Below, one piece after another: positions 52,445 through 62,600 of a stretch of DNA of 64,000 nucleotides. Position 1 is the first letter of the stretch. Each line of letters opens with the position of its first letter. A program made the translations under genes and the position numbers. Location: the NCBI RefSeq assembly GCF_004137345.1, contig NZ_SDWV01000023.1, positions 20,995-84,994 on the forward strand, read 5' to 3'. This DNA is from Nocardioides zhouii (GTDB lineage Bacteria > Actinomycetota > Actinomycetes > Propionibacteriales > Nocardioidaceae). The notes beneath the pieces are model-generated. The model was not told the origin of the DNA and ran no database searches. It was given only the letters and a program-made list of their open reading frames with translations.

Positions 52445-53761
52445 GTGACCACTCAGGCGGCTCCGCGCTCGGCCTTCGACGAACCGGTCGACGCACCCCC
52501 GGCCCGCTGGATCGGGTCGCTGGTGCTGCTCAACCTCGGCCTGATGGCCGGCTGGTTCGGGCCGATCCAGGTGCTGCTCGCCCAGCAGGCGGACCGGGTC
52601 GCGTCCGCCGAGGCCGGCGGGCTCAGCAAGGAGCTGCTGCTCTCGGTCGTGCTGTTCGTCGGGGCGATCATCTCGCTGCTGGCCAACCCGGTCTGGGGCG
52701 CGTTCTCGGACCGTACGCGCTCGCGCCTGGGCCGCCGCGTGCCGTGGGTGATCGGCGGCGTCGTGATCGGCGCGGTCGGCCTGCTGCTGCTGTCGGTGGC
52801 CGACAACGCCGTCACGATGGTGCTCGCGTGGAGCCTGGTGCAGCTGGCGCTCAACGCGGCGTGGGCCGGCGGCACCGCGGCCGTCCCCGACCAGGTGCCC
52901 GTCGGGCGGCGCGGGCTGATCGGCGGGATGATCGCGATCGCCGGGACCGTCGGCGTCCTGCTCGGGATCAAGATCGCCGAGCTCACCGGCTCGATCACCC
53001 AGGGCTACGTCGTGATCGCGGTCGTGATGCTCGCGCTGTCGGTGCCCTACCTCCTCGGCTCGCGCGACATCGCGCTGCCCGCCGATCACGAGCTCGCACC
53101 GATGGACTGGAAGTCGCTGCTGCGCTCGTTCTGGATCTCGCCCAAGGAGCACCCCGACTTCGCGTGGGCCTGGGTCACCCGGTTCATGGTCAACCTCGGC
53201 AACTGGATCGCGCTCAACTACCTCTTCTACTACCTCACCGACGGCCTCGGGTTCACCGACGACGAGGCGACCGCGAAGCTCGGGATCCTGGTGCTGATCT
53301 ACGGCGGCACGACCGTCGTCACCACGGTGGCCGTGGGCCACTGGAGCGACCGCATCGGTCGGCGCAAGGTGTTCGTGATCTGGTCGGGCGTACTGATCGG
53401 CACCAGCATGCTGGTGCTCGGCATCTGGCAGGCCTGGCCGGGAGCACTGCTCGCCGCCGTGATCCTGGGAGCAGGTTTCGGCGTCTACCAGGCCGTCGAC
53501 TTCGCCCTGATCACCCAGGTGCTCCCGGCCGCGGACGGCCGCGCCAAGGACCTCGGCGTCATCAACATCGCCTCGGCCCTCCCGCAGGTCATCGCCCCCG
53601 CGGTGGCCGGGCTGATCCTGGTCGGCGTACGCGCGGCCGGTGGGTCCGTCGCGACCGGCGGTGAGTCGTGGTCGGTCGGCTACGGCGTCGTCTACGCCGT
53701 CGGCTTCGTGATGTGCGTCCTCGGCTCGGTCTTCGTGACCCGGATCAAGTCCGTCGCCTGA
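52445..53761 (+). CDS. MFS transporter (SLC45/sucrose-like group)
   Basis: A 438-residue permease with 12 predicted helices. Seen: the motif A-like FSDRTRSRLGRRVPW between helices 2 and 3, matching the glycoside-pentoside-hexuronide/SLC45 type rather than drug efflux pumps, a second copy HWSDRIGRRKVFV in the second half, and a large cytosolic loop (about 200-230). GTG 52445 starts 31 bp after the F420-protein stop; the upstream TCAGTGACC region has no strong ribosome site. The substrate may be a sugar or drug; no catabolic genes are adjacent. Its end abuts a five-copy repeat array. Confidence 0.88.
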   Translation: MTTQAAPRSAFDEPVDAPPARWIGSLVLLNLGLMAGWFGPIQVLLAQQADRVASAEAGGLSKELLLSVVLFVGAIISLLANPVWGAFSDRTRSRLGRRVPWVIGGVVIGAVGLLLLSVADNAVTMVLAWSLVQLALNAAWAGGTAAVPDQVPVGRRGLIGGMIAIAGTVGVLLGIKIAELTGSITQGYVVIAVVMLALSVPYLLGSRDIALPADHELAPMDWKSLLRSFWISPKEHPDFAWAWVTRFMVNLGNWIALNYLFYYLTDGLGFTDDEATAKLGILVLIYGGTTVVTTVAVGHWSDRIGRRKVFVIWSGVLIGTSMLVLGIWQAWPGALLAAVILGAGFGVYQAVDFALITQVLPAADGRAKDLGVINIASALPQVIAPAVAGLILVGVRAAGGSVATGGESWSVGYGVVYAVGFVMCVLGSVFVTRIKSVA

Positions 53762-53765
53762 CGCT

Positions 53766-53914
53766 GACCGGGCACTTCCTCGCGCTGTACGGCGCTGACC
53801 GGGTACTTCCTCGCGCTGAGCAACGAGAACCAGCGTGAGGAAGTGCCCGGTCGCCGCGTTGTAGCGCGAGGAAGTGCCCGGTCGGCAGGTTCCAGCGCGA
53901 GGAATCGCCCGGTC
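53766..53914. repeat. Five-copy 21-bp repeat array, two direct and three inverted copies
   Basis: Units with core CCGGGCACTTCCTCGCGC (or complement) lie at 53766-53786 (+), 53797-53817 (+), 53832-53852 (-), 53863-53883 (-) and 53894-53914 (-). Starts are 31, 35, 31 and 31 bases apart. Copies differ by 0-2 bases. The array fills the gap between convergent genes and overlaps the stop codon of the ACT gene. It can fold into one large or several alternative stems. Confidence 0.9.
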
Positions 53915-54512
53915 AGCGGGAGATGGTGATCGCGAGCCCGAGGAGGTGCTCGAGGCGGGCGAGCTCGGAGTCGAGGAACTCCGGTCCGCCGCGGCGGCCG
54001 ATGAGCACGACGTCGTCGCCGAAGGGGGCGGCGGCCTCGACGTAGATCTCGTCGCCCGGCAGCCGCACGGGAGCGGTGATCGGGGCGAAGGAGAACTCCG
54101 TGGGGGCAGCGTCGGTCGCGTGGATGACGCGGTTGCCGTCGGCGGGGTGGACGCGTGCGGCCCAGTCCACGCGGAAGGCGATGGGGAGCAGGTCGACGAG
54201 CCGGTCGCGGGCGGTGCTGGGGTCCTCGGTGAGGGACTCGACGACCTCGAGGTCGAGAAAGAGGTTGCCGCCGGCGGCGTAGCGGTTGATCCAGAGCACG
54301 CTCACGCCGTCGAGCACGCTGCAGGCCGAGACGACCGAGTCGGGCATGACGCCCGGGACCATCTCGAGGAGCACGTCGTCGACTGCGAAGCCGTCGCGCT
54401 TCTCGACGATCTCGATGGCCTCGATGTCGCCGCCGGCCTCACCGATCGCGCTCGCGACGCGACCCAGCGACCCGGGGACGTCCGGGAGCTCGACGCGCAG
54501 GAGGTACGGCAT
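53913..54512 (-). CDS. ACT-domain amino-acid-binding protein
   Basis: A 199-residue cytosolic protein. An N-terminal ACT domain is visible: LLRVELPDVPGSLGRVASAIGEAGGDIEAIEIVEKRDGFAVDDVLLEM, and a second ACT-like or GAF-like half follows (about 85-190). ACT domains bind amino acids and give allosteric control. There is no catalytic partner in the same protein, so it could regulate another enzyme. ATG 54512 is 44 bp downstream of recD's end on the same strand, so it may be transcribed with the recCBD operon. Function unknown. Confidence 0.85.
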   Translation of the reverse strand: MPYLLRVELPDVPGSLGRVASAIGEAGGDIEAIEIVEKRDGFAVDDVLLEMVPGVMPDSVVSACSVLDGVSVLWINRYAAGGNLFLDLEVVESLTEDPSTARDRLVDLLPIAFRVDWAARVHPADGNRVIHATDAAPTEFSFAPITAPVRLPGDEIYVEAAAPFGDDVVLIGRRGGPEFLDSELARLEHLLGLAITISR

Positions 54513-54556
54513 GTGACGAGGCTATCGGGCCCCTGTGTCGGCGAGATTTCGGGCGC

Positions 54557-56344
54557 TCATCCGGTGGGACGCGCGTCGGGAGCGGCCGCGAGGCGCACGG
54601 CGAGGCCGCTCGCGCGCTGCGCCCGTCGGCCGATGGCGGCCCGGATCGCGGACTCCGACCCGACCACGCGTACGCGGGTGCGCGCTCGGGTCACCGCGGT
54701 GTAGAAGAGCTCGCGCGAGAGCAGGCGCGAATCCTCGTCGGGCAGCAGCACCGTGACGACGTCGGCCTGCGAGCCCTGCGACTTGTGGATCGTCATCGCG
54801 TGCATCGTCTCCACGTCGCCGAGCCGCGAGGGTGCCAGGTCGCGGGGACCATCGCTGGCGGCGATCACGGCGCGCGGACCGGCGGGCGTCAGCACGACCA
54901 CGCCGCTGTCGCCGTTGTAGACGCCCAGCTGGTGGTCGTTGGCCGTGACCAGGAGCGGGCGCCCGACGTAGGCCCGCTCGAAGAGAGGGTCGCCGGTCTC
55001 GGCGGTGAGCCAGTGCTCGATGCGACGGTTCCAGTGGCGTACGCCGAACGGGCCGTCGCGGTGCGCGCACAGGAGCCGGTGGTGGTCGAGCGCCCGCAGC
55101 GCCCCGGCGATGTCGCCGCGCGCGGCTGCGTCGCGGACGGCCAGGGCGGCCGCCAGCGCCGTCGTCCGGATCCGCGGGGCCGGGTTGGTCTCGTCGACCC
55201 ACTCGACGGCGTCATGGCCGGTGGCGAGCACGGCGAGCGCGCCGTCGGCGTCACCGGTGCGCAGCGCTTCGGCCAATTCGCCGATCTCCGGGCCGAAACG
55301 GTGGGTCGACTGCAGCGCCGTGACGGGCGAGTCGGCGCGCCCCTCGAACCCGCGGACCACGTCGCTCAGCACCGCGCCGGCCTCGACGGACGAGAGCTGG
55401 TGGGGGTCGCCGACCAGGACCAGCCGGGCGTCGGGCCGCACCGCCTCGAGCAGCCGCGCCATCTGGGTCAGCGACACCATGGACGACTCGTCGACCACGA
55501 CGACGTCGTGGGGGAGCCGGTTGCCGCGGTGATGGCGGAACCGCGTGGAGTTGCCCGGATCGGGTCGCAGCAGCCGGTGCAGCGTGGAGGCGGTGACCCC
55601 GGCCAGCCGCACCCGGTCGCCCTCCTCGAACGCCTCGGCCTCCTGGTGCACCGCCTGCTGCAGTCGCGCCGCCGCCTTGCCGGTCGGCGCAGCGAGCGCG
55701 ATCCGCAGCCCCGCGGGGTGCTGGTCGAGCAGCCCGACGAGCAGCGACGCGACGGTCGTCGTCTTCCCCGTCCCCGGCCCGCCGGTGAGGACGGTCGTCC
55801 ACTGCCCGGCGGCGGCCAGGCACGCGGCCTCCTGCTCCTCGTACGTCGTGCCGGGGCGCGCGCGCCGCATCGCCGCGACGAGGCGCTTCATCGAGGCCGC
55901 CATCAGGTCGGGGTCGTACGCCGGGCTGGTGGCGGCGCGCGACATGAGGTCGTCGACGACCTGGCTCTCCTGCTCGTGGTAGCGGTCGAGGTAGAGCAGG
56001 TCGTTGTCCCAGCGGACCAGCCCGGACTCCACGAGCGGGCTGGCGGTGACCGCGGAAATCCACTCGGCCGGCGACGGCCACGGCAGGTCGGCCGGGTCGG
56101 CCACGGTCGCGAGGTCGAGGCAGACCGAGCCTCCGCGCACGGCCCGGACCGCGAGCGCGACCGCGAGGAGCACCCGCTCGTCGTCCTCGCGCCCGAGCCG
56201 GCCCAGGGCGCGGGCGACATGGACGTCGGCGCTCGTCAGCACGCCGGCACGGTTGAAGTCGGCGAGCAGGCCGGTCGCCCCGAGGGCGAGTCGCGCGTCG
56301 GTCGCGTCGACGGCCTCGAACAGGTCGCTCGTGCGGGTGCTCAT
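54557..56344 (-). CDS. recD: Exodeoxyribonuclease V alpha subunit RecD
   Basis: A 595-residue SF1B helicase that moves 5'-3' in the RecBCD complex during double-strand break repair. Seen: N-terminal domain, Walker A TGGPGTGKTTTV (about 186-197), DVVVVDESSMVSL (motif II), LVGDPHQLSSVEAG (motif III), THRFG, and the C-terminal MTIHKSQGSQADVV plus YTAVTRAR. ATG 56344 overlaps the recB stop by 4 bp; an upstream open frame to 57610 is only a shadow of recB. Last gene of the recC-recB-recD unit. Confidence 0.95.
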   Translation of the reverse strand: MSTRTSDLFEAVDATDARLALGATGLLADFNRAGVLTSADVHVARALGRLGREDDERVLLAVALAVRAVRGGSVCLDLATVADPADLPWPSPAEWISAVTASPLVESGLVRWDNDLLYLDRYHEQESQVVDDLMSRAATSPAYDPDLMAASMKRLVAAMRRARPGTTYEEQEAACLAAAGQWTTVLTGGPGTGKTTTVASLLVGLLDQHPAGLRIALAAPTGKAAARLQQAVHQEAEAFEEGDRVRLAGVTASTLHRLLRPDPGNSTRFRHHRGNRLPHDVVVVDESSMVSLTQMARLLEAVRPDARLVLVGDPHQLSSVEAGAVLSDVVRGFEGRADSPVTALQSTHRFGPEIGELAEALRTGDADGALAVLATGHDAVEWVDETNPAPRIRTTALAAALAVRDAAARGDIAGALRALDHHRLLCAHRDGPFGVRHWNRRIEHWLTAETGDPLFERAYVGRPLLVTANDHQLGVYNGDSGVVVLTPAGPRAVIAASDGPRDLAPSRLGDVETMHAMTIHKSQGSQADVVTVLLPDEDSRLLSRELFYTAVTRARTRVRVVGSESAIRAAIGRRAQRASGLAVRLAAAPDARPTG

Positions 56345-59300
56345 GCGGGGACTCCGTCCAGCAGGTCGGACAGCGCGGTGACCAGCGAGACCGGCGGCTG
56401 CCACGAGAAGACCCCGCACGGGCGACCGTCGACGCTGGGCGTCTCCGGCCCGCACATGCCGCGGAGGTAGAGGTAGAGCACGCCGCCGAGGTGGTCGGCC
56501 GGGTCGTAGTCGGGCAGCCGCCAACGCAGGTAGCGGTGGAGGACGACGGTGTAGAGCAGCGCCTGGAGCGGGTAGTCGGAGTGGCCCATCGCCTCGTCGA
56601 GGACGGCGGGACGGTACTCCCAGGCGGTCGCCGGCGCGGTTCGGTCGCCGAGCCAGTTGGTCTTGTAGTCGATCGTCAGGAAGCGCGTGCGACCGTCGAC
56701 CTGTACCCGGACCACCACGTCGATCGACCCCGTGAGGTAGCCCAGCAGTCGCTGGCCGGCGAGGTCCGGGTCCCCCGCCAGGGTGTCGGCGAAGGCGAGC
56801 AGCGGGTCGCCGACCGGCAGGTGCGCACGCAGCAGGGGACCGAGGTCGCCGAGCGCGACCTGGGCGGCGTCGCCGGCGGCGAGGTCCCCGCCCGCGAGCG
56901 GGATCTCGAAGTCGAGCTCGCGGAGGCGGTCGGGGAGGTGGACCTCCCGCAGTGTCAGCCCACCCGTGAGCGGTCCGAGCGGCGAGTCGCAGACGGCGAC
57001 GAGGGCGTCGGCGAGCACGTCGGCGTCGACCTCGACGGCCCACCACGCGCGGTGCTCCTCGATCTGGTGGAGCAGCTCGGCCCGGAGGTCGGGCGCAGCG
57101 GGGTCGGTGTGCTCGAGCACCTCGTGCACCAGTGAACCGAACGCGGCGCCCACCGGCAGGTCGGCCATCGGCGACGCGACGGCCGCGAGGACGAGGTCGG
57201 CCTCGGGAGGCGGAGCGTCCTCGAGCGCCACGTCGAGCTCGGCATCGTCGAGGTCGGGGGCGTCGTCGGGCTCGGACAGGACCCGGTCGGGAGCACCGGT
57301 GTAGGGAGCGCCCGCGGCGGAGAGCGCGGAGTAGGACGTCCGGCGCCAGTCGGTGTCGACGTCGCGGTCGAAGGACCGCACCGACAGGTGCGGCAGCTCG
57401 CGCTCGATCGGAGTGGTGTCGACGACGCCCGGGGTCGCGAGCTCGGGCTGCGGACCGCCCGCGGACTTCCACCGCCCAAGGATGTCGACGACCTCGTCGT
57501 CGCCGAGGACGGACTGCTCGTCGCGGACGACCGGATGGCCGGGCGCGCGACCGAAGAGCATCCGGTGGAGGGGCGAGGGCGCGGTGTTGTTGGCGGTCGG
57601 GCAGTACCACGCGACGACCTGCGACTGGGCCCGCGTGAGCGCGACGTAGAGCAGTCGGAGCGACTCACCGGCGTCCTCGTGCCGACTGGCCGCGACGGCG
57701 GCGTTGTGCCAGGTGCTGGGTCCACCCACGTCGCGGCACCGCTCGCCGCCGGCGTCGTGGAAGAGGGGCACGTCCTCGTCGCGCACCCACCGGTCCCACA
57801 GCGTCGGGAGGTAGACGATCGGGTACTCGAGTCCCTTGCTGCCGTGGATCGTCACCAGCTGTACGGCGGCTGCGTCGGAGTCGAGCCGACGGGTGCGCTC
57901 GGAGGCGACCTCGAGCTTGTCGTCGGCGACCTGGGTCCGCAGCCAGCCGAGCAGCCCCACCACCCCGAACCGCTCGCTGACGGTCACCTTGTGCAGCGCC
58001 TCGCCGATGTGGCGCAGGTCGGTCAGGGTGCGCTCCCCACCGACCCTGCCCAGCACCCGGGCGACCAGTCCGTTCAGGACGGCGCTCTCCAGCACGGCCG
58101 CCACCCCACGCGCCACGAAGACGTCGGCGAGACGGCGTACGTGCTCGCTCAGGGCGTCGGTCGGGTCGTCGTCGGACTGGAGCTCCTCGGGGGTACGGCC
58201 GAAGAAGTCGGTCAGTGCCGCGGCCCGCACCCGGTCGGCGCGGTGCGGCTGCTCGAGCGCCTCGAGCAGGGTGAGCCACTGGGTGGAGGCCGCGGTCTTG
58301 AAGACCGAGCCGCCAGCGTTGAGCACGGCAGGTACGCCGACGGCGGCCAGCGCCTCCTGGGCGGCGAGCAGGTCGGCCCGCCTCGCCGCGAGGACGGCCA
58401 CGTCCTTCGGCTCGACCGGCCGACGCTCGTCGTCGGGACCACCGGTCGCGACGGTGGCACCGCTGGTCAGCAGCCGCTTGATGTCCGCGGCGAGATCGGT
58501 GAGGACGTGCTGGCGCCAATCGCCGATGCGTGGCTTCTTGCGGCCGAGCTCCTCGTGGCGCACGACGCGGAGCCGGAACGGTTCGCCCGCACCCGCGAGC
58601 CGCGAGGTGGGGTGGTGCGCGGTGACGGGGTGCACGGTGATCCGCTCGTCGCCGAGCGCGGCGCCCTCGACCAGCACGTGGAGGGAGTCGAGCAGCGGCC
58701 TGTCGGCCCGCCAGTTGACGCCGAGGGTCTGGCGGGTGGTCGCGCGCTCGGCGGCGTCGAGGTAGGTGACGATGTCGCCGCCGCGGAAGGCGTAGATCGC
58801 CTGCTTGGGGTCGCCGATCAGCACGAGGGTCGCGGCGCCGTGGAACGCGCGCTGAAAGACCTGCCACTGCACCGGGTCGGTGTCCTGGAACTCGTCGATC
58901 AGCGCGACCTTCCAGCGCTGCCGCATCCGCGCACGGGCGGGCGAGTCGTCGGGTTCCAGCGCGTCGGCGAGCTGGCCGAGCAGGTCGTCGTACGACAGCA
59001 CGCCGAGGCGTCGCTTGCGCCGGTCGATCTCGTCGAGGACGTCGCATGCGAAGCGCACCCGCGCTGCGGCGCGGCCGTCGGGATCGTCGGTGAGCGCCTC
59101 CTGCGGCGCCACCCGCGCCCGCGGGTCGTCGACGACCGCACGCGCGATGGTGAGGGCCTCGTCGCGGGTCCACGGCGCCTGCTCCTGGTGCGCGAAGAGC
59201 TGGAGGTAGCGGTCGTCGACGACCTCGTTGGTCAGCTGCTCCAGGTCCTCGACGAGCACGGCTCCGGTGTCGGTGTCGCCGGCCACGCCGAGGCTGCGGA

Positions 59301-59694
59301 GCACGAGCTGGCAGAACTGGTGGATGGTGGCGATCGTCGCGGCGTCGTAGGACGTCAGCGCATCGGTCAGCCGGCCGAGCCGGGTCGTACGCTCGGCCGC
59401 GTCGGCGTCGAGCAGCCAGTCGTGCAGCCGGTTGGCGGGGTCGGCGGTCGTCGGGTCGGCGAGCACCGCGGCGGCGTCGTCGAGCTGGCGGCGGACGCGG
59501 TCGCGCAGCTCCTGGCTGGCCGCCCGGGTGAACGTGACGACCAGCATCTCCTCGAGGGTCGTGACCCCCTCCGCGAGGTAGCGCGTCACGAGAGCGGCGA
59601 TGGTCCAGGTCTTGCCGGTGCCGGCGCTGGCCTCGAGCAGCGTGGTCCCGCTCGGCAGCGGGCCGCAGATGTCGAAGGTGTCCATGGGCTCCAC
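56341..59694 (-). CDS. recB: Exodeoxyribonuclease V beta subunit RecB
   Basis: An 1117-residue helicase-nuclease. Seen: Walker A EASAGTGKTWTIAAL near the start, VALIDEFQDTDPVQW (motif II), VLIGDPKQAIYAFRGGD, VTIHGSKGLEYPIVYLP, LYVALTRAQSQ, and the C-terminal nuclease domain with FGSLVHEVLEHT and the RecB motif FLTIDYKTNW. It unwinds 3'-5' and cuts DNA, and loads RecA in enteric models. GTG 59694 starts one base after the recC stop; ATG 59685 is an in-frame alternative. Its stop overlaps the recD start. Confidence 0.95.
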   Translation of the reverse strand: MEPMDTFDICGPLPSGTTLLEASAGTGKTWTIAALVTRYLAEGVTTLEEMLVVTFTRAASQELRDRVRRQLDDAAAVLADPTTADPANRLHDWLLDADAAERTTRLGRLTDALTSYDAATIATIHQFCQLVLRSLGVAGDTDTGAVLVEDLEQLTNEVVDDRYLQLFAHQEQAPWTRDEALTIARAVVDDPRARVAPQEALTDDPDGRAAARVRFACDVLDEIDRRKRRLGVLSYDDLLGQLADALEPDDSPARARMRQRWKVALIDEFQDTDPVQWQVFQRAFHGAATLVLIGDPKQAIYAFRGGDIVTYLDAAERATTRQTLGVNWRADRPLLDSLHVLVEGAALGDERITVHPVTAHHPTSRLAGAGEPFRLRVVRHEELGRKKPRIGDWRQHVLTDLAADIKRLLTSGATVATGGPDDERRPVEPKDVAVLAARRADLLAAQEALAAVGVPAVLNAGGSVFKTAASTQWLTLLEALEQPHRADRVRAAALTDFFGRTPEELQSDDDPTDALSEHVRRLADVFVARGVAAVLESAVLNGLVARVLGRVGGERTLTDLRHIGEALHKVTVSERFGVVGLLGWLRTQVADDKLEVASERTRRLDSDAAAVQLVTIHGSKGLEYPIVYLPTLWDRWVRDEDVPLFHDAGGERCRDVGGPSTWHNAAVAASRHEDAGESLRLLYVALTRAQSQVVAWYCPTANNTAPSPLHRMLFGRAPGHPVVRDEQSVLGDDEVVDILGRWKSAGGPQPELATPGVVDTTPIERELPHLSVRSFDRDVDTDWRRTSYSALSAAGAPYTGAPDRVLSEPDDAPDLDDAELDVALEDAPPPEADLVLAAVASPMADLPVGAAFGSLVHEVLEHTDPAAPDLRAELLHQIEEHRAWWAVEVDADVLADALVAVCDSPLGPLTGGLTLREVHLPDRLRELDFEIPLAGGDLAAGDAAQVALGDLGPLLRAHLPVGDPLLAFADTLAGDPDLAGQRLLGYLTGSIDVVVRVQVDGRTRFLTIDYKTNWLGDRTAPATAWEYRPAVLDEAMGHSDYPLQALLYTVVLHRYLRWRLPDYDPADHLGGVLYLYLRGMCGPETPSVDGRPCGVFSWQPPVSLVTALSDLLDGVPA

Positions 59695-59695
59695 G

Positions 59696-62600
59696 TCAGA
59701 TCGCCCGCACCAGCTCGTGCGACAGCAGCGGCGACCAGACCCGGAGGGCGTAGTGGCCGAGACGGTGGGGCGCCTCGCCCTCCTCGCCGGGGAGCAGCGG
59801 GGCGGCCAGCAGGTCGTAGGGGGCCGACTCGCCCCATGCGCGGACGTGCCACTGGTCGCCGTCCTCCTTGGGGAAGCCGGTCTCGTTGAAGCGCGGCGTC
59901 ACCCACTCGGCGGCAGCCTTGGCGTCGGGATCGGCCTGTCCCTGCGCACCGATCTCGTGCTCCTCCGCAAAGGCCAGACTGGTCTTCACGGGCAGCGGCA
60001 GCGGCTCGCGCTGGCCGCGCTCCATCACGTCCACGAGGCTCCTGAGGTGGGTGCGGGCGTCCTCGGCGGTCATCGGACCCACCAGCGCGCGGCGACCGGA
60101 GCGGCCCCAGCGGCCGATCGTGTGGGCCGTCCAGTTCTCGTCGGTCCGGCCGGCGGCGAGCGCGAGGGCGTCGAGCCACGCGGCCAGGCGGTGCTTGGCG
60201 CCGAGGCTGGAGTAGCTCACCGCCACCAGGTTGTTGCCGAAGACGTTGCCGACGGTGCCGGTGAGCCGGCGGTCGCCGAGGTCGATGTCGACGTCGAGCG
60301 TGCGGACCGGGCCCGCGCGCAGCGGCACGGCTGCCTCGACCAGGGGGCGTACGCGCGTGACGATGTCGGTGAGCATCGCGGCCCCGAGGTCCTCCGGTGG
60401 CAGCAGGCCGCGCAGCTGTTCGGCCAGCATCGCCGCCTGCGGGTCGCCGCCGGTGAGCACGTCGCGCACCAGCCGGTCACCGACGTCCCACTTCTCCAGG
60501 CCGTCGAGCGTGATCGGGATGGCGTCCTTGGTCTCGTCGACGTCGTAGGGCGTGGTGATCCGGAGCCGGTGGCGCAGGAAGCTGCGCACCGGGTGGGCGA
60601 AGAACTCCTGGAGGTCGGCGAGCGAGACCTCCTCGACGACTTCGGGTGCCGGGAGCAGACCGGGCACGAGCGCGCGCGGGGCGGGCTGCGGCGCCCGAGC
60701 CGCCCGGGCCCCCGCGAGCGCGGTGCGGTCGAAGGAGAAGGGCCGGTCGAGGTCGTGGACCAGCGCGCCGGCCGTCAGGTTCGCCTCGTCGAAGGGCTGG
60801 AGCGGGTGGTGCACGACCACGTCGGGGCGTACGGCGGCCGCGCTGGTGCGGTCGAGGGTGTCGAGCAGCTCGCCGAGCGGCACGGCCGGCGGCTTGTCGT
60901 CGTTGGTGTGCTCGCCGCGTCCGGCATAGGTGATGACGAGGGTCTCGGTCGCGGCGCCGATCGCGTCGAGCAGCAGCTGCCGGTCCTCCGACCGGACGTC
61001 ACGCTCGCCGGTGAGCGGTCGGCGGGCGAGCACGTCGTCGCCGTCGACCGACTCCAGCCGCGGGAAGACGCCGTCGTCGAGCCCGACGAGGCAGACGACC
61101 CGGTGCGGCACCGATCGCATCGGCACCATCGTGCAGACGGTGAGCGTGCCGGTGCGGAAGTTGCTCCGGGTCGGCCGACCGCGCAGCCGGTGCCGCAGCA
61201 GGGCGCGTACGTCGGCATGACGCAGGCGGGTCTCGTGGTCACCGACGCCCGCCGAGATCCGCGCGAGCTCGCGGTCGAACTGCGCCACCCGCCACGCGTC
61301 GTCGGAACTGCTGGCGGTCAGCCCGTGCACCGCCCGGCCGAGGGCGTCGGTCCAGTCGGCGACCGACGTCGCGTCGGCCGCGGCGCGGACGAAGGTGTGG
61401 AGGCGGTCCACCATCTCGACGAAGCTGCCGACGAGGTCGAGGTCCCCGTCGCCCACGTCGTCCAGGGGCAGCGTGGTTCGCACGAACCGGTGGCCGTCGC
61501 CCGACATCGCCGCGCCGAGGAGCACGCGCTCGAGGCCGGCGAGCCAGGTGTTGGCGTCGAGGTCGAGGCCGAAGGCACCGCGGTGGTCGCGGTCGTAGCC
61601 CCACCGGATCGCGGCCTGGTCGACCCAGCGTGCCATCCGCTCGAGGTGGTCGTCTGTGAAGCCGAAGCGCGCCCGCACCGGCTCGGTGGCGGCGAGGTCG
61701 AGGACCGCTGTGGCGGCCATCCGACCGGCGGCCAGCTCGACCAGGTCGGCCGCTACGCCCAGCAGGGGGTTGGTCGCCCCCGGCGACCGGTCGGCGAGCC
61801 GGACCCTGAGTCGGTGGGCCGGGTGGCCGACGTCCTCGTGCGTCACGTCGGCGAGGCCGAAGCCGGCCGAGATGAGGGGAGCGTAGGTCTCGATGTCGGG
61901 ACACATCACGAGGATGTCGCGCGGCTCGAGGGTGGGGTCGTCCTGCAGGAGCCCCACCAGGACCTCGCGCAGCACGTCGACCTGGCGGGCGGTGCCGTGA
62001 CAGGCGTGCACCTGCACCGACAGGTCGGTGTGTGCGCGGACACGCGAGGCGATGGTCGCCGGATCCGGGGAGCGATTGGCCCGGAGGTCGGCCTGGAGCC
62101 ACCCGAGGAGGGTCGTGGGGTCGGCGAAGCCCGCAGCCAACTGCTCGGTCTCCAGCTCGCCCAATGTGCGGCGCAGCTCGCGGCTGTCACGCCCGAGGGA
62201 GGCCAGGAGCGGGTGCTCGACCACGCCGGCCGAGCCGTCCTCGCCGCGCGCGACGGGGCCGACGAGGGCCGTCGGGGCCAGCGCCGCCCAGAGCACGGGC
62301 GAGGGCTGCGGCAACCAGAGGTGCACGTCACGCTGCTCGCCGAGCGCGCGCAGCAACTCGACCTCGGTCACCGGCAGGCGCGTGTGCCCGAACAGCGAGA
62401 GCCGGCCGGGAAGGTCGAGCCCCGCGTCGCCGGCCGCCAGGCGCGCGAGCGTCGTCGCGTGGCGTACGTCGGGCGCGGGCGCCTCCACGCGGTCGACGAG
62501 GCGGCGCCAGAGCTCGGCCTGCCAGCGCAGGTCGGTGGCGAGCGGGACGCCGTCGCCATCGGTGTCGTCGCCGGCGCGCCAGTCGCGGACGAGCTGCGGA

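Noticed and set aside
53766..53914. CRISPR array
   Set aside because: Repeats are only 21 bp, spacers about 10 bp, copies are on both strands, and no cas gene is present.
54557..57610. Single 1017-residue protein starting at 57610
   Set aside because: Its first 422 residues are an out-of-frame reading of recB; the real recD start is ATG 56344.
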